From: Branchiostoma lanceolatum
Taxonomy: Eukaryota > Chordata > Leptocardii > Amphioxiformes > Branchiostomatidae
NCBI RefSeq assembly: GCF_035083965.1
Contig: NC_089730.1
Span: forward strand, 19,634,742 to 19,698,741
Reading direction: 5' to 3'
Length of the DNA: 64,000 bases
The notes beneath the pieces are model-generated. The model was not told the DNA's origin and did not search any database. It saw only the letters and a program-made list of their open reading frames with translations. Made by a program: the position numbers and the translations under genes. Of the stretch, positions 35,520-47,098 are shown one piece after another; the first letter of the stretch is position 1, and the number at the start of each line of letters is the position of its first letter.

Positions 35520-36004
35520 CGTGATTGTCTGGGAAGTCACGCGGCGCGCAGCCGGGGGAGGAAAGTAGAAAAAAAAGTAATATTGATGTGTTCAAATATT
35601 CGTATTTTCCTGCCGTTTTCATACCAGGACAGTGTTGAACATGAGGGGGGCGGATACGTACGCGGGAGGACAGGTGCCACTGTGTGTTGCAGCTACTCTA
35701 CATTGGAGTTCTACTGTAGAAGGAGGGGGGGGGAGGAGCGGAAAGTTTTCGGAGAGACTTCATGACTATCAACTTTGTCTTGACTTTTTCTTATCATTGT
35801 GTCTTATTTGAATATTAGTATCTAAAATTTGTTTTCATTTGCATATAAACTCATTGTTTTTGCCAAAACAAGAAAGCTCGTCCAGTCAATGACGGTAGTT
35901 AGTAGATGCTATCTGAAAACGTTTAGATGTTTTTAAAATCTATCTAGTTGGTTGAGTTACTGTTACCTTTCGTATCTTATCACATGGATGTCTAACCTTC
36001 ATCG

Positions 36005-36285
36005 ATGCATAGCTAGGGCCGTTGGCTTCCAATTTAAAGGGTTTGGGTTTCCGTAGCAGACCCCAATGTTGTGCCCTTGAGAAAGGCACTTTACATCTAT
36101 TTCCTTACTCAACTCAGTTCAAAATGAGTACCTTGGTTCGGCTAGGGACATCCTCTCAGCTGGGACGTAGAGCCGGAGGTCCAATGTTTGAAGAGAGCCA
36201 CACCTCGTGCACGTTAAAGAACCCACCACGCTTAAAGAAATGAGTGAGGGTCCTTCCTGGTGTGAGTGGATAAAACCTTGCAGTT
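36005..36285 (+). mobile_element. tRNA-derived SINE, copy 2
   Basis: gttgtgcccttgagaaaggcac, ctatttccttactcaactcag, gagtacc, acgttaaagaacccacc and ccttcctggtgtgagtgg form the tail also seen at 28670-28855. The tRNA-like head is badly decayed (ggtttgggtttcc for the B box). Confidence 0.75.
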
Positions 36286-37599
36286 TGGTTTTACCAAATG
36301 CACGAAAATGGTGTGTTACGCCTAAAGATGGTTCATCGGCTACGCGAAACAAACAAAAGACAGAAAACTTTTCGTGTGACTAGAAGATTAATATATTAAT
36401 GATGATAAATGTTTACAATGATGGATGAAGCAACTGGTTCATTCTTTAGTTCCACAAAAATCAATAGGATTACATTGCAGGGGGTGACAGTAAGGTAGCA
36501 GTCTGAAAATAACCACACGCTCGTGATTTACTTCTTACAAGAAGAAAAGACACTTTGTTGCAAGGCGATTGGATGAAATATATTGCACAGCAAACCATCT
36601 GGAAAATTTTACAATAACCATGCAAACTGCACGCCCCTATTGATGGAATGCCAAATGATGAATCTCCGTTGATTCTTCAAGTTTTCTTGTTGTAGGACTT
36701 GCTCTTCAACTGTCCCCTCAAACATCAGTATGCTGTATGGCATTACTGCCATCATACCTAAAGCCAATGTTCAGGTAACTGAAGTTTGACAAAATGGTGA
36801 CACACAGGTCACCAAATACAGATTACATCTTGGATGAAAATGTAGGTCATCAACCCGTGGATAGGGGTTTTCTGATTTTTCTATTCTTTCGGTGTATAAT
36901 CTACCAGCTTTAAAATTGCAGGCGATTCGCAGCATGTACAAGAAAGGCAAATCACCGTGACTTGAACTGGATCAGATGATATTTCGCCACCTTAACACAC
37001 GGGACGGCCTCAGACGAACTTGTACAATTACTTTCCCCAATCTCATCTAAGTCCTCTGCCCTGGAAAACATGTAGAAATCACAGCCACTCGTTTGAGGCC
37101 GCGCCCTGCCGGTGTTCGGTGGGTCAGTCCAATTGACCCGTAAGAATACGACGAGCGCGGTGTTCCCGTCTGACCCTCGCCACTCACGGCCTGCTGTATG
37201 TCATGTATTAAAGATGACTGGAAGTCACGGGCGCCGCTTGTATGCCCGGTTACACATAACTGAACATGGCGCCCGACCATCAGCAGCACGTCGGCAGAAT
37301 TCGAACGCTTTCAAGGCCGTGTTCACGTATCTAAGGTTAATATCTCGTAGACAGATTCAGTTAGTTGTGTCGAAAGACATATCTCATGCAGCGGCCGTTA
37401 CCCCGATGCAACGCTGACCGAAGAAAACAAAACAGATTCGGCAGTTATAATAGGTTCAATTACCTCATTGTGTTCTGACGACGTGCTACCACCAGCCATG
37501 CAAGGTTTGAGTTTTACTTAGCCTCGTAAGAGGGTGTTCTTCCTATGGTCTGCACATTAATATTTACACATCACATTACATTCTTTAGGCTAATTGGCG

Positions 37600-37890
37600 G
37601 TAGGTCTAATATCAAGAACATCTCGACGCCGTTAATTCCATGCAAAAGGACTTAAATGGTAACGCCGCACATAAAATGGCTGATGTTGAGCGGTCCGTCG
37701 CGGAGTTGATACATAAGAACGAAAATCGTGTCTGAAGTACCATGTAAAGCAATGCCACACAGTTGCACATAGCCAGTCCTCTGACACACATTTCTGGCCA
37801 ACTTTCTACCAAATGGCGTTGTTCAAATCCCTCCTAATATTGAGAACATCTCAACATCGTGCCTTTATTTCCACGCGAAAGTAGTTTAAT
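37600..37890. repeat. Diverged duplication, about 230 bp apart
   Basis: ctaatatcaagaacatctcgac (37598) and ctaatattgagaacatctcaac (37833) begin two copies that also share a ttaatggnn word. Only the first 60 bases align well. Confidence 0.5.
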
Positions 37891-38269
37891 GGGGTGCTCA
37901 TATTACCTACGAAAACCGATAGAATCTGGGCCGAACCACTCGCACGTCACGTGACTGCCATACCCGTGAGAAATAAAAGCCGGCACAGCTTGCCGTGTGG
38001 GATGGTTACGACTCAATTGTACTCGGTCCGTGTATCTACCGAAATACACGAAATGCACATTGACACGTATCACAATCTTCGGCATTTTCTGTCTTTTTAT
38101 TGTCGCCAGGGCCATAGATACATTATTCTATGCCGAAATATAGCAACCTATGATACTCTTAAAATCATACTGTAATTCGGTATATTTCACTCATCTTCAT
38201 GTGTATTTCGTGTATCCCTGGCATTTAGTGTATTTCGGTAAATACACAGATCCGCTGTACTGATTGGGA

Positions 38270-39135
38270 ACGGGGTTGGGATGGTCGATAAACGGATAAT
38301 GAAAGAGTCGGCGACCGAGACATAGCTCTAATCCGCGTGTTTTATTCATTACTAATCCACGGATTGCATTTATTTACTTATCACGGAAAACGGAATCAGA
38401 GCAGGATATCATGAATCATGGGCATAAAAGCAGTTTACAATCAGATAAGTACAAAATAAACTACCTAGTGTACTGGACTTGTTGTAGCCAATAGCTGGAA
38501 AATGAAATACTAGTAGTTTGCCAGCGAAAGAACAGTTGTATATGTATTTCACTTTATCGATAGCTAACCCTTAGATTCGGGCTTTAGAACAGGTGATCAT
38601 GAGTCAAGAAAAACAAACAACAGGCCAGCATCACGTAAGTACCAAATAAACTAGTATGACATGTAGTAGGCCGGTATGGTCGATAGCCGTAAAGTCGGCC
38701 ATAATCTATAAAGACAACACAAAAATCCAGATGTTGTGCTTATTCACTCATCTGCTGCTTCGAAATTAGAAAAAGTAATCGTAGATACGGAAATAAGCAG
38801 TTCCTCATTGAATCTATACACCATATATGGACCAATGCAATGTAGAATGTTGGTGCACACTTTCACGTAGTTAACCGTAAAGTGAATAATTTGCACCAGT
38901 AAAACCACACTACAAATCCACGTTTTACCTAGTTATATATTATGTGCACTGAAATTAGGACATTATATGTGAGATATCAAGGCAGGTCACTATCGTATCA
39001 ACACTAGACCATGTTATGTACTGTACATGTGTTATTATGGTCGATAATCAGATAATGAAAGAACTGGCCACTGAGGCGGCACTAATCCTTCTATTTTATT
39101 AATTTCTAATCCGTATATTTTATTCATTTACTTAT
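38270..39135. repeat. Duplicated block at 38270 and 39035
   Basis: atggtcgataaacggataatgaaagag (38281) and atggtcgataatcagataatgaaagaa (39039) are followed by shared ctaatcc, tattcatt and tttacttatca. A third weak match lies near 38676 (atggtcgatagccg). Confidence 0.6.
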
Positions 39136-41287
39136 CAGTTACCAAGGAGCTTTGGCAAAAGTACCATAGATCATAAGAAAGGCAAAAAAGTCATATCGTC
39201 AAGTGTCAAGGAAAATACAAGGAAAAGTCGAACTATTGTAAACAGGGTTATCAACCTAAGATTGATGTGTTCAAAAATGTGTATTTTGCTACAACTCTCG
39301 TAGAGTGGAATTTGTTGCCACCAATTACAGTAGTTGCATCCTCACTAGATAGCTTTTAACAACGCTTACAGTTAGATATGCAAAGGTTAGGTGTGACACA
39401 TCGTTCCGTACGTATAGTATAACCAGCTGGCTCCACGTCGCGTGCCTGCGAATCTGGTGTGTTACGCGGTTACGTATACCGACTATATACTATAGATAGA
39501 TACAAATACAGAAAGAGTAGTCATTTTGCTCGTAGAATATTGAATTACTACACGGCCGGTTGGATATGACATATGAATCATTCTATCGCACTGAGGTTTA
39601 TGAAAAAGTTGGCTAAATTGATTTCGAAGCTTTATCGGATATATCCGGGAACAGTCGGACATGACAGGCCGATCCTTATCCGCCTTAACTTTCAATTGGA
39701 AATCTGTAGGCGCTCAGCCATGGACTACTTACGGATGTGTATCAGGCACTTTATATTTCGTTCTTTGATATGATTTGGCGCGGAGCTGTCAAAAACAATT
39801 TTAAGATATTAGAAACAATGGCTGCAGCAGCAAATGTTTAAACTGCGTGACTTGATATCAGCCTTTGGCTATTGAAAATGAAATATTTTGTTCGTTCACA
39901 TCTATGAGTAAAGCTTGACATTCAAACTCAGGTCAAAGCTCTTGCGAACAAAGCAATAATGCACACATTCAATCATACGGCACTTATTCTATAGGCAGTT
40001 ACTTATTCTGTAACTATGAGAAGATTTAGTCAGAACAAACCAACACCGAAGACCACATCATACCAAAGTGCAACTATCCGTCTTGGAGTATGTGAGAAAA
40101 GAAAGGGAGTTAAGCCAAGTCCCCGGGTATTGTCGAACAATGTTAAAGCTGAATCCGTCACTATATCCATGCCGATTTTACCATCAAAACCAAATAAACA
40201 TAACACTCGAACATGTACATACCTTAAGTACGTTACGACACGTTGGCATAGTTCTATGTCTAGAACTACGAACTAACGACTTACATCTAGGTTTCACAAA
40301 TCTATCGAGTTGCTTGAGTAACTGTCATCTTGCCAAAGACTGAAGACTGTTGTCTCAGACTTAAGATCGCTATCTCGACCTCCCCATTTCCTTAAAGAGG
40401 ACGAATCTACCAGCAGACATCGTTACCGTCGCTCGTAGAAGACTTAATGGCTTTAAGACCGCCGCCACTTCCGTCTTAATCGCGACATCATCATCTCTAA
40501 GTCCATCAGTGATGTCCGTGCATCAGTCGGTTACATCAAATCACGGCCATGTACCATCAGGCCATGTTGATTGGATTATATGGATGACATCCACGCATGC
40601 ATCAATTTTGGGCCGTTTCCAACAAAATAAAAGTATTCGACCATACTGTAAATCGTACAAAGCAGCTGCAAAATAGCAAATATATGCCGCGGAAATATAT
40701 ATTTTGGGAAACGGATAGTAATGTAATAGTACATGTACATCAAAGCAAATTCCAAAGTCAAAGAAGAAGATGTCGAAGAAAAAAAAAGAATCCATTACTC
40801 GGTAATCTATGTTTTTATTAATTTGTTTAACCTTCCTGACCGCTTAGATTTCATTATGAAGACAGATTTTGTTTTGACAAACAATTTTTTTTCATTCGCA
40901 CGCTCGCATCAGTTTTGGCCGAGAGAATGTCATCCATATATATATATATATATAATTGACATTAATCAACATTGCCTCACGGCGAGGCGTTGGAGAGGCT
41001 ACTGGCTAGAGTTCTTAGAGTAACGTACTTATTTCTACGGAAAGTTGTTAATGTTTTCTGCATGGCCTGTTATTTTCACAGAAAGTTGCTAATGGATGGC
41101 GCGATGTCAATTTCACAGCAGCAAAGTCGGTTTTATTGAAGTCGCCCGAAAGGCGGAGGGTGTTTGGTTCCGGCACGCCGGGAGCTTAGGTTGGATCAAG
41201 TTTGGGGTAACGGTCAAAATGAAGTCGAATCGCTTTAAAAGAAAAGAAGACGAAGAAAAGGGAGGAATAAAGATAAACAGCTATTTG

Positions 41288-41473
41288 TAGCCTCCGTTGC
41301 AGACTTTTTCCGGCTTCTTCTTAATTAAGTTACAGTTTTCTTGTTTTCGGTCAGCAATAAGAAGAAAAAAATGTAAAAGAAAATGGGCAAAAAATATGAT
41401 AAGGAAACAAATTGATGTAAAAAAAAATTAAACTTCTAAGAAAACAGCCGGAATGAGTCTGTGACGGAGGCTA
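41288..41473. mobile_element. MITE with tagcctccgt inverted ends
   Basis: tagcctccgttgcagact at the left and agtctgtgacggaggcta at the right are inverted with few mismatches. Next inside, ccggc/gccgg is also mirrored. Length is 186 bp with an A-rich, non-coding centre. The ends match the element at 44544-44658. No clear target-site duplication remains. Confidence 0.75.
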
Positions 41474-41900
41474 AGTTATGACTATATGTTTTCCTGTGAT
41501 AACATTTTTTCACTCTCTAGCTCTATGAATGATCAGAGGGTGTTTGCGTGCCACAGCCGCCATGCCAGTTGGTTTAACGTAGAAGAGGCTGCCATATAAC
41601 TATGCATGTATATAAAGTCATAAATACATTAATGTTATTACAAATTTACCTGGCAGGTTTAACTACCCATACCCATAGCCCATACTGAGTGCAAGAACCC
41701 CATGCCTTAGCTTGAAAGTTGAACTGTAATTTCCAGCACAAATATCGGACCTAGGAATGGCAAAAACTGGGGTTGGACATTCCTTGACAGAGATTGGAGT
41801 TAGACGGTCTAAAATGTAGGCCGTAGGTCAAATTTGTGTTGGAAATTACAGTCCCACTTTGTGTCAAAACCCTTCACCTTTTGCCTGAGGCTATTGTATT

Positions 41901-41992
41901 GACAGGATCATTCTGTCAGCAGTAGAAAAAATTGCACTGCTGACAGGATCAGTAGATTTTTTTTTCTACTGCTGATAGATCATCCTGTCAGT
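41901..41992. repeat. Hairpin of about 30 bp arms
   Basis: gacaggatcattctgtcagcagtagaaaa on the left is mirrored by ttttctactgctgatagatcatcctgtc on the right, with an internal third copy of ctgctgacaggatcagtag. It resembles a small foldback element. Confidence 0.75.
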
Positions 41993-42994
41993 AGCCACTC
42001 CCTTGCCTTTTCAGCCTTTCCACCGGCCTTTCGGTGAAGAATATTGAAACGTCCCACCATCGCGTCATTGCTTCCTTAACTTGTTCCCTCACTCATCATC
42101 AGAAAGATCGATTGCTGTTAGTTTTGTGTCTCTATCTTATCTAGGGCGTGACGTGTGTTGTATTATGCAGTTAACAAGCGCCGTAAGTAGGGCGTGTCGA
42201 GTGTCGTAAATTCACACATTGGCTGCAACAGCCGATACAGAGCACCCTGACTTCCTTGGTTCGTAAGGGCCTGGGCACACTCAAGTACCATCGTCGTACG
42301 GTTGGAAACTAGGGGCATTCTTGGATAACTAGCCGTTCACTAGTCGTACAAAATTCAACTGTCTTGTTACCAAAACGAAGCTGTACATGTCGTAGGTCAT
42401 TCTTGACTGTTTGGTTCTGTCACGGTGCGCTTGGAGATTCCACTGATATAAAAAATTGAACGACGAACTTCGACGAATGTGACCGTGGCGTAACCCTCAA
42501 TATACGCATACATCTTCTTTTACGCCATTGCCTGAAATAACGTTTTTACCCTATGAGAGACTAGCGTTTACCTATAGCTTTTGGTTAGATGTACAGCCTC
42601 GGTGCCCATCAGGAGAACTAATAAAAGAAATATGAAATTGGACAAATTTTCCGTACCAGTAGCCCCACCTACACACCACATGTACTTCCGACCTTCTCTC
42701 TAATAACTGACCTTTGATATTTGGGTCAGTAATAAAACACGACAAACCATATGGACTGACATTGATTTCTTAATCAAAATTCAATGCAGACATAATAGTC
42801 AATAAAACAATACAAGGCACGGATATTGGCACGTATGCTTTATTACTACTAGTATTCAGTACGGAAATATGTGTGAAATTAGTCCTTACAATTATAGGGA
42901 TTGAGGGATAGATAAATGAATATCACAAACATGAGATAGATATCTAGATGAACATCGCAAATAGCAGAATCTGCATCCTTTCCTAAAAACGTAC

Positions 42995-44830
42995 AACCTT
43001 AAAAGAATTGCGCCTTGCGCATATATTTTGTAGTACCAAAATCAGGTATAAAACATAGCTGCTTTGACGGGATCATGGTTTTGAATACCCAGTTTTGCTT
43101 ACTTTTGTTTCCGCGCAATAAACATAATCCTACTTCAACACAGAACGCGCGCTCCCGGCTTTTCTTCAGTTTTTGCCCCACAATAAACATAATCCCACGT
43201 TAAGGTGGTACACGCTCCCATGTCTCCTTACATGTGTTCTTTAAACGAAATGCCACACACACAAAAAAAATCCAGTTTTGCTTCCTTTTGTTTTCCAACA
43301 TTTTAAAAACATAATCCCACTTCAACACAAAACATGCGCTTTACTTATTTTCCCTTCATTGTAAACATAATCCCACGTTAGGGCAAAGTACGCTCCCGGG
43401 TCTTACTGTAAAAAGTCTTGCTTAAAACAAAAAAATACAATATGGCATTGCTGCTTTTATGAGCTTTTACATGTCCCAATGTTGCTAACTTTTGTTTTCG
43501 CATAAAAATAAACAAATCCCACGTTAAGGCAATGTACGCTCTCTGGTCTCCTTACTAATTTTTTAAACGAAATTTGCTTACTATGTTTTCCAACACTAAA
43601 CATAATCCCACTTCAACTCAGAACACGCGTTCCCAGTTTTACTCACTTCCCCCAACAGTAAACATATAATCCCACGTTAACGCGATACACGCTCTCAGCC
43701 GGGCCCAAGTCTCCTTCCTTTTTCCAGACGACGAACGTAATCCCACTTAAACGTGATTCCAGATGACAGCAGGGTGCAGGGGTGCCTCCCGACACACTCC
43801 TGTCACGTCACGTTCGTGACAGCCGTTCTCTCTGTTCCGCCGTGCCGAGTACTCAACAGAGCGCACCTCGTGTCTTCATAACCGCGCACGCTCCGCATGG
43901 GGACGGCAGCAACACTTAATGGTTTGGGTTGGTCAAGATTTTGAAGCGCCCCAAAAGAAATATAAAACCTCGCTGCTTTGATGGGCTCATGGATTGTGAT
44001 GTCCCAGTTTTGCTCTTTTTTGTCCTCCCACAATAAATGCAATCCCACTTCAACACAGAACACGCGCTACCGGCTATTCTTACTTTTCCCTCACAGTAAA
44101 AGATTATCCCAGAAGCACTCTCCCAAGTCTTCTTCCTTTGTTTTCAAATATCAAAGATAATCCGACTTTAGCGTGATCCCACACGACAGTCGGGTGCAGG
44201 GGTGCCTCCCGACACGCGCCTGTCACGTCACATGACAGGCGTTCCGCCGTGCCGAGTACTCAAGAAAGCGAGCCTCGTGTCTTCATAACCCGGGAACGGT
44301 AGGAACACTTAAACAAACGTCTGGTGGGAAATACGCGCGTCGTGTCTTCATAACCGCGCACGTCAAAAACACTAAAACGTTTCGTGTTGGTCAAGACTTC
44401 GGAGTGCCCAAAAGAAATATAAAACATCGCTGCTTTGATGGGCTCATGGGTTTTGATGTCCCAGTTTTTATTTGCTCATTTTTGTTCCCCCGCACAAGAA
44501 AACACAATCCCGCTTAGCACAGACCACGCTCCTAGCTTTCCTCTAGCCTCCATAGCAGGCTCTACCGGGCATTTTTGGGGGGCTTATAATACACCTTTTG
44601 CAGCCAGCCCGTAACTATCAGCCAGCCTGAAACCATTTTGCAATACCAATGGAGGCTAGCTTTCCTCATGTTTCCTCCGCTATCGCTTTTTCTTACATTT
44701 CCCCCACAGTACAAATAATCCAAGAAGCACGCTCCCATGTCTCATTCCGTTTTTTTTTTTTTCAAATAACAAAGATAATCTCACTTTAACATAATTCCTC
44801 GCGGGGACGGCAGGAACACTTACCAGACGT
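42995..44830. repeat. Degenerate higher-order array built on cataatcccac words
   Basis: Words such as aaacataatcccacttcaac, aacacgcgctccc, taatcccacgttaa and cacgctcccaagtctcc recur about every 100-130 bp. On top of this, a larger unit with aaagaaatataaaac, gctgctttgatggg and tcccagttttgct occurs at about 43059, 43972 and 44429. The larger unit also carries gcaggggtgcctcccgacac twice. ORFs inside are not conserved between copies. A MITE sits at 44544-44658. Confidence 0.8.
44544..44658. mobile_element. 115 bp MITE with tagcctcca ends and 9 bp target-site duplication
   Basis: Inverted ends tagcctccat and atggaggcta are flanked by perfect direct repeats gctttcctc at 44535-44543 and 44659-44667. 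A 9 bp duplication would fit the Mutator-like group. The end sequence is shared with the element at 41288-41473. Confidence 0.85.
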
Positions 44831-45199
44831 CTGGTGGGAAATAAGGAAACACTCCGGTTCCGGATCAGCGCGTATCTGTTTGACAGGATGTGACGTCGGG
44901 AGACGAGGGATCAGATTGGAGTTTGTTATTGAATATAAGTCTAGATACCCTTAAGGTTCTGGTGTAGGGAGTTTATAGATATAGATAACTTTATTGCGAA
45001 ACAATTGTACAAAGTATGGCTGGTACATAACTACAGTTCTATATATATCTAAGGGCTAATCTACCTAATACAAGAGTGTGTAGCATGGTTTTAGAATGGG
45101 TTCTTACAACCATTAGAGGTATTTCTATCGTCTAGGCATTCTTTGAAATATTATCCTACGTATATATAAACCTAACGGCAAAGATATCAAAACCGTTCC

Positions 45200-45345
45200 G
45201 CTGCAGTACCATAACAAGCCGCTACCCCCCCCCCCCATCTAATCATTTGAAGATCTCATCAAGACCAACCCACATACCAAATATCAAGACAATCCACCCA
45301 GGCATTCTCGAGTTATCGTGTTCACACACACGCACACACCCGAGA
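45200..45345. repeat. Dispersed repeat copy with ccacataccaaatatc core, copy 1
   Basis: tgcagtacca, acccacataccaaatatca, acaatccacccaggc and an acac-rich end occur in the same order as at 45870-46020. A 13-base C run is present at about 45224. Confidence 0.7.
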
Positions 45346-45869
45346 AATATAATCTTCATGGCGAAAGTAATGAAGAGGATTCTATTGAGTTTACTAAACT
45401 ATCTACGTCACCTAAAGTAACGCCAGGAGATCACATTGTGGCTTGATATTCAATCTGTCAAGCTGCACAGTTCTAATCCAAAGGGAGTTTATCATATTGC
45501 TATCAACAAAGTAAAAGTAACTTCGTGAGATAGTATATGTGTAACATAACATAACGCCAAAAGACGCAATATCAAATTACAGCTCGATATTGAATCTACC
45601 TGCATAGTTTAATCTCAGGGGGTTTATAATCTTGCCAATAACAATATAAAACACGACAAAATCATCTGCGTGACACAATGTAATGTTGGAAGACACAAGA
45701 TTAAATTGTATCTTGATAATACATCAAAGTCAATTCCGATAGCTTAATTTTCAGGGGTTTTATCATCTAACTATAAACATAACGAAAACAAGCTACCTGC
45801 ACATTAAATAACACGAAAATCTGTCGTTCCTTTCTTCAGTTCTCCTTCGAAGATTTTGACAAAAACGCC

Positions 45870-46075
45870 AATGCAGTACCACTGTCACATACCAGGGGAC
45901 CCAAAATCGACCCCTGACCTTTGTTTTCCCAACACCTACCCACATACCAAATATCATTACAATCCATCCAGACGTTCTTCAGTTATGTTGACTTCAAGCA
46001 TGCGGACACACACACAAACAACAACACGCTCAAAACAATATCTCCATGAAAAAATCTCATTTTTCATGGAGATAA
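45870..46075. repeat. Dispersed repeat copy 2, ending in a hairpin
   Basis: acccacataccaaatatcattacaatccatccag matches copy one. It ends with tctccatgaaaaa, a 5-base loop and tttttcatggaga at about 46041-46073, a near-perfect short hairpin. Confidence 0.7.
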
Positions 46076-47098
46076 TAACTTCCTTGACAGTAGTGCTGAT
46101 GTGACAGCATTAAACGCGAGATAGAACGTCAAAGTCTAAAGCATCAACAAAGTTCTTGACCTCTTCCTTTATAATGTAGTCCAAACCACTCAGAAGCGCC
46201 ACTTGATTGAAAAGTTCCACAAAAACACATGAGTGGAAGCTTTTATTGCGACAGTTTCCACATGCGCGCACAAACAGGAGATGGCATGCAACTGCCCAAT
46301 GAGCTGTGATCAAACTGTCCCAACTTCAAGCCGGTCTCAAAGTACGTTTCGATATACATTTGTAGAAGCAAAATTCAATAGTGGTGCTGTGCTATGCATG
46401 TGTACAGACGACCCACGAGTTATGTTTGATTCCTGTCACGTTTTATTTCACATTGGGACCAGTGCAAAGCCCATGTCACTAAGTGTTGCCGCGCTGCGTG
46501 CCTGCGAAGCTGGTGTTGTTATACTGGCTGTATAGATACAGATCTTTTCGTAGATTACAACGGACTGGCACTTAGCGGAAGTTGCTTTTCTTGTAACTAC
46601 CAGTAATCCCACCAAAATTCATATTATGGATTTTATGACAAAGGAATTCTATAGTACAATATTAAAACACAATTATTCAAATCACAGACATGCATCATAC
46701 AATATGACTAATTTGGTCTATTCTCAGGTACCCACTTCTTTTATAGATCCCAACTTATAACTAAAGAAATTTCATGGTTGATCTCTAATGTAACCAGGAT
46801 TCATTCATCGTTTCTGATCTTAACTAACCATTTTCCAAGTCATTTTCATCAGAAGACATCCTGGTTGCATCTAATGATACGGGAGATACGGCTTTCTTTT
46901 CTAAAATAGAGTAATCTGACAGACCTAAACAAACATGAAGGAGAGGGTGGGGCTCCCCCCTCCAACACCCTGCCACAGTAGATAGCATCCCACTGCCCTT
47001 ACGACCTCAATAATAAGGCTGTGGGACTACCTTTACTTTTACCTTTATACAAACATACATGTACCACATTTAGCCAGAAGTCATTTATCAAACGATTA

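Larger units (their letters stand above)
31665..47098. other. Gene-poor region between the C16orf89-like and RING genes
   Basis: Outside the elements listed separately (at 32550-33360, 33850-34120, 34166-34300, 36005-36285, 37600-37890, 38270-39135, 41288-41473, 41901-41992, 42995-44830, 45200-45345 and 45870-46075), no host exon was recognised. 34760-34930 is rich in gagatcat words. 35127-35519 is an open frame of 130 codons of unknown nature. 36286-37600, 39136-41287, 41993-42994 and 46076-47098 show nothing I can name. Confidence 0.55.

Noticed and set aside
46110..46313. 67-codon minus ORF as a terminal exon
   Set aside because: It looks fairly protein-like (DYIIKEEVKNFVDALDFD), but there is no clear acceptor, partner exon or known family.
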